From CAZOOW01 sp964581535 (GTDB taxonomy: Bacteria; Patescibacteriota; Saccharimonadia; Saccharimonadales; Saccharimonadaceae): 64,000 nucleotides of DNA. The stretch is from assembly GCA_964581535.1 (NCBI GenBank), contig CAZOOW010000001.1, positions 186,001 through 250,000 on the forward strand. The letters run 5' to 3'. Within the stretch, counting starts at the first letter, position 1; each line of letters opens with the position of its first letter. Below are positions 58,628 through 64,000 of the stretch, in pieces. Under the pieces are notes generated by a model, which did no database searches, was not told the origin of the DNA, and worked only from the letters and a program-made list of their open reading frames with translations. The translations under genes were made by a program, and so were the position numbers.

Positions 58628-58894
58628 GTGAGTACACCTATAACACCACTTGCTGACCGTGTGGTCGCCACGCGCGAAGCTGCCGAAACGAAGACTGCCA
58701 GCGGGCTGTATCTACCGGATAATGCCAAAGAAAAGCCGGCATATGCGGTCGTGAACGCCGTTGGACCGAAAGTAAAAGACCTAAAAAAAGGCGATCGAAT
58801 CGTCTACCGCGAGTATTCCACGACTGAGCTTAAGGTAAACGGTGTTGAGTATCTGATAGTAAAAGAGGAAGATGTCCTCGCGAAATTAAGTTAA
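58628..58894 (+). CDS. groES: Co-chaperonin GroES
   Basis: An 88-residue ring-forming lid of the GroEL chamber. ITPLADRVVATREAAE, the mobile loop ETKTASGLYLPDNAKEKP, and GDRIVYREYSTTELKVNG are the family features. GTG 58628 is preferred to ATG 58613: GGAGGA overlaps that ATG at the right distance from the GTG, and family alignments begin near this point. A CIRCE operator controls the unit. Transcription probably continues into groEL. Confidence 0.95.
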   Translation: MSTPITPLADRVVATREAAETKTASGLYLPDNAKEKPAYAVVNAVGPKVKDLKKGDRIVYREYSTTELKVNGVEYLIVKEEDVLAKLS

Positions 58895-59006
58895 TTCAAG
58901 GAAGAAAGGGGAATAATCTGCGGTTACGAGTGAAACGTGCGACCGGACCGGCGAATTAACTTCGCCGCCTGCGCGATGCGAAATACCGTAGGTTTGTTAT
59001 ATAACC
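58895..59006 (+). other. groES-groEL spacer with small hairpin
   Basis: A 112-base spacer containing a GGCGAA/TTCGCC hairpin (near 58952-58970) and an AT-rich TTATATAA directly before the groEL ATG, with no Shine-Dalgarno sequence. It could be an RNA-processing site or hold a second start for groEL alone. Confidence 0.35.
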
Positions 59007-60644
59007 ATGGCAAAGAAAGTTTTTTATGATGATGAAGCGCGTCGACGCGTACTTGGTGGTGCGGAAGCGCTATATAACGCTGTGAAAGTTACAATGGGAC
59101 CGAAAGGCCGCAATGTCGTTATAGCGAAAAGCTACGGCGGTCCAACGATTTCACATGACGGAGTGACGGTCGCTGAAGGCGTAGAACTGCCGAGTGTCGA
59201 TGACGAAACTCTCGGGTATGGAGTCGGAGCGGATCTTATCAAACAAGCTGCTACGAAAATGAACAAAGCCGCCGGAGACGGAACGACCACTGTCACTGTG
59301 CTGACCTATAACATCCTAAACGAGGCCAATCGACTGATCGCAGCCGGGCACAACCCGATGGAGCTACGAAAAGGCGTGGAAGCAGCCGGAGCTGAAGTGC
59401 TACGGGCACTTTCCCAACTAGCTGAGCCTGTCACCGGAAAGAAAAACCGTGTCGCTGAAGTTGCGACGATTTCTGCTGGGGACAGCCAGATCGGTGAAAT
59501 GATCGCTGACGTTATCGAAAAAGTTGGTTCGGACGGAGTCGTGACTGTAGAAGCAGGGCAAGGGCTTGAAATGGAGTCGGAAGTCGTTGAAGGCTTTACG
59601 TTTGATCGCGGTTACGTCAGTGCGCTTATGGTGACCGATACAGCTCGACAGGAAGCGGTGTATGAAAAACCGGCAATCGTTATCACGGATAAAAAAGTTT
59701 CTAGTGTCCAAGAATTCCTACCAATGCTGGAAAAATTAGCGACATCAGGCAAAAAAGATGTCGTTCTCATCGCCGAGGACGTCGATGGTGAAGCGCTCGG
59801 AATCCTCGTTCTTAACAAACTTAAAGGCGTCTTTAACACTGTTGCCGTCAAAGCACCGGCTTTCGGTGACCGGCGAAAAGAAGTCCTGCAGGACATTGCA
59901 GTGTTGACGGGTGCGACCGTCGTTTCAGAAGAGCAGGGAATGAGTTTTGAAAACGTCGGACTCGAAGTCGTTGGCTCAGCTCGCAAAGTCATCGTGACCA
60001 AGGACGAAACGACGATTATCGAAGGAAACGGGTCTCAGAGCGAGGTCAAAGACCGGCTCAGTCAAATCCGGGCGCAGGCAGATCGTGCGACTAGCGAATA
60101 CGAAAAAGAGAACTTTGAAAAACGCGCTGCTGCACTCAGCGGCAAAGTTGCCGTCATTAAAGTCGGAGGTGCAACTGAAACTGAAATCGATGAGAAGAAA
60201 TTCCGCGTCGATGACGCCGTAGCGGCGACGAAAGCGGCTCTAGCGGAGGGAATTGTGCCTGGTGGTGGCGTTACACTGGTAAACCTCGCCGACAAAATCG
60301 CCGTTAAGGGTGCTGATAGCCTTTCTGCTGGCCGTTCTGTCCTAAAGAGCGCAATGTACCAGCCATTCCGACAACTTATGCTCAACGCCGGTCTGAACGC
60401 TGACGCACTGCTTGCACAGGTGCAGAGTGCGAAAGCCGGTATGGGTATCGATGTAAACGACCCGGAAAAACTTGTCGATGTAAAAGCAGCCGGCGTGGTT
60501 GATCCCGCCGCTGTCACTAGGCAAGCCGTCCAGAACGCCGTTTCCATCGCGGCAACGGCCATGACTATGGGTGCACTCGTTGTTGACATCCCGGAAGAGG
60601 ATAAAGCTGTCCCTGGTGGTATGCCGGGCGGAATGGGGTACTAG
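59007..60644 (+). CDS. groEL: Chaperonin GroEL
   Basis: A 545-residue 60-kDa chaperonin with full family features: VTMGPKGRNVVIAKSYGGP, the ATP-binding DGTTTVTVLTYN (about 90-101), the apical domain with FDRGYVSALMVTD and AFGDRRKEVLQDIA, and the C-terminal GGMPGGMGY repeat. It folds cytosolic proteins together with GroES. It ends in TAG, which confirms TAG as a true stop in this genome. A strong terminator follows at 60669. Confidence 0.98.
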   Translation: MAKKVFYDDEARRRVLGGAEALYNAVKVTMGPKGRNVVIAKSYGGPTISHDGVTVAEGVELPSVDDETLGYGVGADLIKQAATKMNKAAGDGTTTVTVLTYNILNEANRLIAAGHNPMELRKGVEAAGAEVLRALSQLAEPVTGKKNRVAEVATISAGDSQIGEMIADVIEKVGSDGVVTVEAGQGLEMESEVVEGFTFDRGYVSALMVTDTARQEAVYEKPAIVITDKKVSSVQEFLPMLEKLATSGKKDVVLIAEDVDGEALGILVLNKLKGVFNTVAVKAPAFGDRRKEVLQDIAVLTGATVVSEEQGMSFENVGLEVVGSARKVIVTKDETTIIEGNGSQSEVKDRLSQIRAQADRATSEYEKENFEKRAAALSGKVAVIKVGGATETEIDEKKFRVDDAVAATKAALAEGIVPGGGVTLVNLADKIAVKGADSLSAGRSVLKSAMYQPFRQLMLNAGLNADALLAQVQSAKAGMGIDVNDPEKLVDVKAAGVVDPAAVTRQAVQNAVSIAATAMTMGALVVDIPEEDKAVPGGMPGGMGY

Positions 60645-60668
60645 CACAGAATTAGCTCCATAATAATC

Positions 60669-60698
60669 AAAAATGACCAGAGTAATCTGGTCATTTTT
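60669..60698. terminator. Terminator after groEL
   Basis: A perfect 12-bp stem (60669-60680 with 60687-60698) with A- and T-rich ends and a 6-base loop. It can serve groEL and the convergent 60710 gene. Confidence 0.85.
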
Positions 60699-60709
60699 GA
60701 GAGATATGT

Positions 60710-61216
60710 TTATTGCTGTGGTTGAGAGAAGTAGTCGATCTCTTTAATGACATCTAGTAGCGCTTGTGCACGACGGGTTTCGTCAGGAATTGATTTCGCA
60801 GCCTCGTAGGCTGGCGAAAGCAAAGACTTGTCGTCCGTTGAGCGAATAATGAGCAGTAGTGTGTCAAATTTTTCATCGGCAGGCAGATCGAGTTTACCGA
60901 CGAGCGGACGTAGTTCTTCGAGTGCGTCCTTTTTTATACCCTCAAGGTCGGATGAAGGAGCAGCGTAATTATCGACGGGCGGAACTTCAGGTTGAGTAGG
61001 TGTTTCTGTGGTGGGCATTGGTGGAGTAAACGCAGGCTCGGAAGGCATCGCTATTTCTGGTGCTGGGACGTCTTCCGTTGCGGTTTGCTGCGAGTCTTCT
61101 GCCGGTTGATCGGTTACAGGCATACCCCCAGCTGCTTGCTGGTTCATGTTCTCTAATACTTTCGCAAGTTCTGCGTCATCTGTTGTCGGAGTTGTTGGAT
61201 TGTCCACGGTGCCCAC
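60710..61216 (-). CDS. Pro/Gln-rich acidic protein, unknown function
   Basis: A 168-residue soluble protein I do not recognise. Residues 1-90 are low-complexity, rich in Pro, Thr, Glu and Gln; residues about 92-165 form a compact helical domain (GIKKDALEELRPLVGKL, DEKFDTLLLIIRSTDD, ARRAQALLDVIKEIDYF-like end). The start is a GTG at 61216 or one at 61207; AAAGGTGG is spaced better for the second. It is single-gene, convergent with groEL, and may be a small cytoplasmic regulator or adaptor, without evidence beyond composition. Confidence 0.65.
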   Translation of the reverse strand: MGTVDNPTTPTTDDAELAKVLENMNQQAAGGMPVTDQPAEDSQQTATEDVPAPEIAMPSEPAFTPPMPTTETPTQPEVPPVDNYAAPSSDLEGIKKDALEELRPLVGKLDLPADEKFDTLLLIIRSTDDKSLLSPAYEAAKSIPDETRRAQALLDVIKEIDYFSQPQQ

Positions 61217-61288
61217 CTTTGATCTTCTAAATTCTTATGTCTAGTTAGTACCACTCTACCACATGGTGGGCGGTCAGATAAAGTAGCG

Positions 61289-61294
61289 TATCAT
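61289..61294 (+). promoter_or_regulatory. -10 box of the isomerase gene
   Basis: TATCAT followed by 6 bases (GGGAGT) and ATG 61301. Confidence 0.45.
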
Positions 61295-61300
61295 GGGAGT

Positions 61301-62338
61301 ATGAATGTACTCGACAACCCAAATGTAATCGCTCAGCGGGATGTCTCGGACGCGCTCGGACTGGCTGCCGCGACTCCTCAACAACTGCTTCATGATTTCA
61401 ATATCCCGCACGTTACCCCGCGAGCCGAAATTCGAAACGTGGTATTTTCCGGAATGGGGGGCAGCGCTCTCCAGGCGGAATTCGTTCGAACCTGGCCGGA
61501 GCTGAAGGTGCCGTTTGTTATCTCAAAAGATTATGAACTGCCGTCGTTTGTTAACGAGCACACACTCGTCATCGTGGCGAGCTACTCGGGAAATACTGAG
61601 GAGAGCTTGTCGGCACTTGATGAGGCCCGCCGACGCGGGGCGCAAATCGCGATATCAGCTGCCGGTGGAAAGTTGCTGGAACTAGCACGGGAAAATAGCG
61701 ATATTTTTGTCGAAATACCCCAGGCATCACAGCCGCGCATGGCGGTATTTTATGCGTATAGGGCACTCGTAGATTTGCTGATAGCCTATGGTTTGGTTGA
61801 TGCGTCGGTGCTCGACAACGTGAGAAGCGTCGTGGGCCATCTGGAACGAGCAGTAACGGGTTGGACGAGTGATGCATTGCTGGAACAAAATCCGGCAAAA
61901 CAGCTAGCACTCGAAGTCGCTGGTAAGACACCGATAATCTACGCCGCGACGAAAATGGCACCGGCAGCGTACAAATGGAAGATCAGTTTCAACGAAAATG
62001 CTAAAAACACGGCGTGGAGCGGCACGTTGTCCGAGTTCAACCACAATGAATTTATCGGCTGGAGCTCGCATCCGGTCCAGAAGCCATTCGCTGTGATCGA
62101 CTTGGTTTCGAGTTTTGAGCATCCGCGCAACATCAAGCGTTTTGAAGTTACAGATCGTCTTCTTTCTGGGAAACGTCCAAAGGCATACCGCGTCGAAGCG
62201 GTAGGTGACAGTGTTCTCGAACAGCTGCTATACCTGGTGCTGTTCGGAGATTTCGTAACGATATATACCGCACTACTTAACGGGGTAGACCCGACACCGG
62301 TCGATCTGGTTGAGAAGTTTAAAAAAGAACTAGGCTAG
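61301..62338 (+). CDS. Bifunctional phosphoglucose/phosphomannose isomerase (SIS family)
   Basis: A 345-residue SIS-domain isomerase linking glucose-6-P, fructose-6-P and mannose-6-P. The sugar-phosphate-binding GMGGSA motif lies at about 51-56, SYSGNTEESL near 90-100, and the C-terminal domain carries KWKISFNENAKNTAW and FNHNEFIGW with the catalytic Glu/His pair, as in archaeal and actinobacterial PGI/PMI proteins. It would feed central metabolism and the sugar nucleotides used by the glycan genes at 1-19 kb. It overlaps the convergent 62330 gene by 9 bases. Confidence 0.92.
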   Translation: MNVLDNPNVIAQRDVSDALGLAAATPQQLLHDFNIPHVTPRAEIRNVVFSGMGGSALQAEFVRTWPELKVPFVISKDYELPSFVNEHTLVIVASYSGNTEESLSALDEARRRGAQIAISAAGGKLLELARENSDIFVEIPQASQPRMAVFYAYRALVDLLIAYGLVDASVLDNVRSVVGHLERAVTGWTSDALLEQNPAKQLALEVAGKTPIIYAATKMAPAAYKWKISFNENAKNTAWSGTLSEFNHNEFIGWSSHPVQKPFAVIDLVSSFEHPRNIKRFEVTDRLLSGKRPKAYRVEAVGDSVLEQLLYLVLFGDFVTIYTALLNGVDPTPVDLVEKFKKELG

Positions 62339-62845
62339 GCGTAGTATTTCATCACGGATGTCGTCGATTGTCTCATAGACGACCAAATCATGCTCTTTAG
62401 CAAGATTTCTGATGTATTTCTCGCTTCCACCGCCGTTTTTGCTGTAGTAATCGTCCATACCTACCGCCACTCGAATCATTGCATCGTAGTCTCGCCATCC
62501 GAGTACTCGACCATATTCAAACCGCGTTGTCTGAGCGTAAGCCCGTCCAGCTTCATAGGGTATAGAGTCGTCTTGTGCTGACCACCAGAACGCGATGACA
62601 CCGTTCATAGCCGCGCGCCCTAGATGCTCTTTTTCCCATCCCACCTGCTTTTGATAGTCGAATTCCTGAGAAATATCTGCCGCACGAGGGCTGGCAACGA
62701 ATAAGTCAGATCGAGTTGAGACGAGTGAAGCAGCAAGCGGAGTCTGCTAATCGACTGAACCCTGAACAGGCCCGGCTAAGAAAATCAACGGATTTTCTTT
62801 CGGGATGCGTGTATGCTCTGGCGGCAGTAGTATGCGCTCTGCCAT
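62330..62845 (-). pseudogene. Nucleoside 2-deoxyribosyltransferase-like gene interrupted by an in-frame TAG
   Basis: Reading from ATG 62845 (Shine-Dalgarno GGAGGA) gives MAERILLPPEHTRIPKE, then LIFLAGPVQGSVD, the family opening. A TAG follows at 62747-62749 exactly where a Trp is usual (DWQ), and the same frame continues without a break to 62330: QTPLAASLVS, FVASPRAAD, VGWEKEHLGRAAMNGVIAFW, PYEAGRAYAQTTRFEYG and a normal end. One base change (TGG to TAG) explains it. The whole would be about 170 residues. TAG ends groEL and other genes, so it is not recoded throughout. It is either a fresh nonsense mutation, a strain variant, a sequencing error, or a read-through gene. Confidence 0.8.
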
Positions 62846-62856
62846 GATTCCTCCTT

Positions 62857-64000
62857 TTATTGATACTGGCGCAATGCTTCGATCGGGTCTTTGCGTGATG
62901 CTTTGATAGCAGGGTAGAGGCCGAAAATGATGCCGACAACAAGCGCCATGCCGAATCCGCACAGGATGATCCATGGGCTCAGGCTCGGTGCGAACGACAG
63001 TTGCATGCCGACGAGAAATGCCAGCCCATAGGCGAGCAGTATACCGATAACACCTCCGACGACACAAATTAGAAGCGCTTCGATAACGAACTGGCCCATG
63101 ACATGACCATCGGTTGCACCAAGCGCTTTTCTGATACCGATTTCACGGGTTCGTTCATTAACACCGACCAGCATGATGTTCATGACGCCGATGCCGCTGA
63201 CAAGAAGTGTGATGGCTGAGACTATCGCAGTGATTGCGACGATGAGACCAAAGAAGCTATCGGACGCGCTGGCGATCTTGTTGCCGCCAAGTACGGCAAA
63301 GTCATGCTCGCCCCGGTGGTTTTTCAGTATCGTTTGTTCGATATCATTCGCAGTGAGGGCGAGTTTATCTACGTTCTCAACTTGCATCGTGAGCTGCTGG
63401 ATCTGGGCAATACCCTGGTTATAGCTTTTGCCGTCATCGAGGTTCACATAGGCTGCACCATCGAGGTCGATACCCGATAAGTTGATAGGAGTATTTGTAT
63501 TTTTGACTGTGCCGATAACGGTGTGTTGCCGTCCTTTAATCTGCACTGTCTGACCAAGCGGCATATCAGTACCAAAAAGCTGGATTGACAGTCGTTGTCC
63601 GAGCACGGCCGTGTCGCGCTGTGTTTCGTCGTCGATAAACTGCCCAGACTTAATCTTCAGACCTAAAATATCAACCAAATGTTTGTTTGTCGCGATTACA
63701 GCGGCGTTTTGTGGCTTCGTATCTGTTCCTTTGACACTACCAGTCAAAAACATGACAGGCGCAACGCTCTTAACGTTCTCAAGTTTTTCGACTGAGAGGT
63801 AGTCACTTTCAGTCAGTGTCGTTGTAATGGCGGTGTTATATGGGTTGTAGGCACTAATATTCCGATAGCCACCTTGACCGGGCTTGACGATAATGACATT
63901 TCCATCCAACCGCTTCACCTGTTCTGTGACTGCCTGACGCGCTCCAGCACCGAGTGCCATAACGAACGTGATAGACGCGACACCGATGATAATACCCAGC
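62857..64000 (-). CDS. MacB/FtsX-type ABC transporter permease (partial, 5' end outside window)
   Basis: At least 381 residues of a MacB-like permease. The visible part begins inside the first helix (LGIIIGVASITFVMALGAGARQ), continues with the extracytoplasmic MacB_PCD domain (about 30-230) and ends with three FtsX helices containing VSGIGVMNIMLVGVNERTREIG, IGIRKALGAT and GIIFGLYPAIKASRKDPIEALR, the family signature. An internal ATG at 63960 is open, but homology continues upstream to the window edge, so that is not the start. The ATPase partner is expected just outside. Such pumps export lipids, peptides or siderophores. Confidence 0.9.
   Translation of the reverse strand, partial: LGIIIGVASITFVMALGAGARQAVTEQVKRLDGNVIIVKPGQGGYRNISAYNPYNTAITTTLTESDYLSVEKLENVKSVAPVMFLTGSVKGTDTKPQNAAVIATNKHLVDILGLKIKSGQFIDDETQRDTAVLGQRLSIQLFGTDMPLGQTVQIKGRQHTVIGTVKNTNTPINLSGIDLDGAAYVNLDDGKSYNQGIAQIQQLTMQVENVDKLALTANDIEQTILKNHRGEHDFAVLGGNKIASASDSFFGLIVAITAIVSAITLLVSGIGVMNIMLVGVNERTREIGIRKALGATDGHVMGQFVIEALLICVVGGVIGILLAYGLAFLVGMQLSFAPSLSPWIILCGFGMALVVGIIFGLYPAIKASRKDPIEALRQYQ

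Noticed and set aside
60062..60589. 175-codon frame antisense to groEL (and others at 59418-60001)
   Set aside because: Low-complexity Ala/Ser/Thr-rich products typical of antisense frames in a codon-biased gene; groEL is certain on the plus strand.
1..64000. Alternative genetic code (UGA as Gly, as in Gracilibacteria/SR1, or UAG reassigned)
   Set aside because: TGA and TAG end recognisable genes at expected lengths (for example groEL ends in TAG, several glycan genes in TGA), and known proteins show no internal stops apart from the single TAG at 62747.
1..64000. CRISPR array, insertion sequence or rRNA operon
   Set aside because: No regularly spaced short repeats, transposase motifs or rRNA-like sequence were seen on either strand. 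The only notable repeats are the pilin genes, the wall-protein units and the tRNA 3' end.

Overview
This window looks like a piece of the chromosome of a Candidatus Saccharibacteria (TM7, Patescibacteria) cell, probably of the environmental rather than the low-GC oral type. The inference rests on the mixture of parts: an origin region with rpmH, rnpA, yidC, khpB, dnaA, dnaN and recF; a VirB4/PrgI/VirB6-type secretion locus with a row of small VirB2-like pilins; secreted peptidoglycan hydrolases; a single-membrane glycan export operon; and no amino-acid or cofactor biosynthesis. The standard genetic code fits: TAA, TAG and TGA all end recognisable genes. The phylum assignment is from gene content and recall, not from a database search.

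Layout. 1-19.4 kb is a surface-glycan region: a WbpB/WbpE/WbpD-like set for a diacetamido-uronic acid sugar nucleotide, a DUF2142 membrane protein, a 952-residue secreted wall protein, methyltransferases, glycosyltransferases, a Wzm/Wzt-type ABC exporter, and an aminotransferase plus N-formyltransferase pair that predicts an N-formylated 4-amino-4,6-dideoxy sugar. 19.4-28.5 kb is the replication-origin neighbourhood (khpB, yidC, rnpA, rpmH, oriC, dnaA, dnaN, recF). It is interrupted between yidC and rnpA by a secreted cutinase-like/von Willebrand A protein and a small membrane protein.

28.5-44.6 kb is a type IV secretion-like locus. One arm (minus strand) encodes a VirB6/TrbL-like channel, PrgI, a TraC-like protein, the VirB4 ATPase, a 1240-residue membrane protein ending in a phosphatase/nuclease-fold domain and a CHAP domain, a phage-lysozyme/M23 hydrolase and an anchored protein of unknown function. 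The divergent arm is seven VirB2-like pilin-type genes in a row. No relaxase, coupling protein or VirB8/9/10 is present here. 44.6-64 kb is mostly housekeeping: hsp20, comF, four tRNAs (three Ser, one Arg), a HIT protein, valS, tsaD, a MurE-like ligase, groES-groEL under a CIRCE operator, a phosphoglucose/phosphomannose isomerase, and a MacB-type permease cut by the window end. Three small GC-rich minus-strand cassettes (49.0-49.8, 55.9-56.7 and 57.9-58.5 kb) sit among these and look foreign.

Gene expression style is a strong theme. Many genes that begin a transcription unit have a TATACT-like -10 box ending only about 6-7 bases before the start codon, which predicts leaderless mRNAs. The GC-rich cassettes, hsp20, groES, dnaN and some operon-internal genes use Shine-Dalgarno sequences instead. 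The window also holds one gene split by a single in-frame TAG (62330-62845) and a tRNA-Ser 3'-end repeat that resembles an integration scar.
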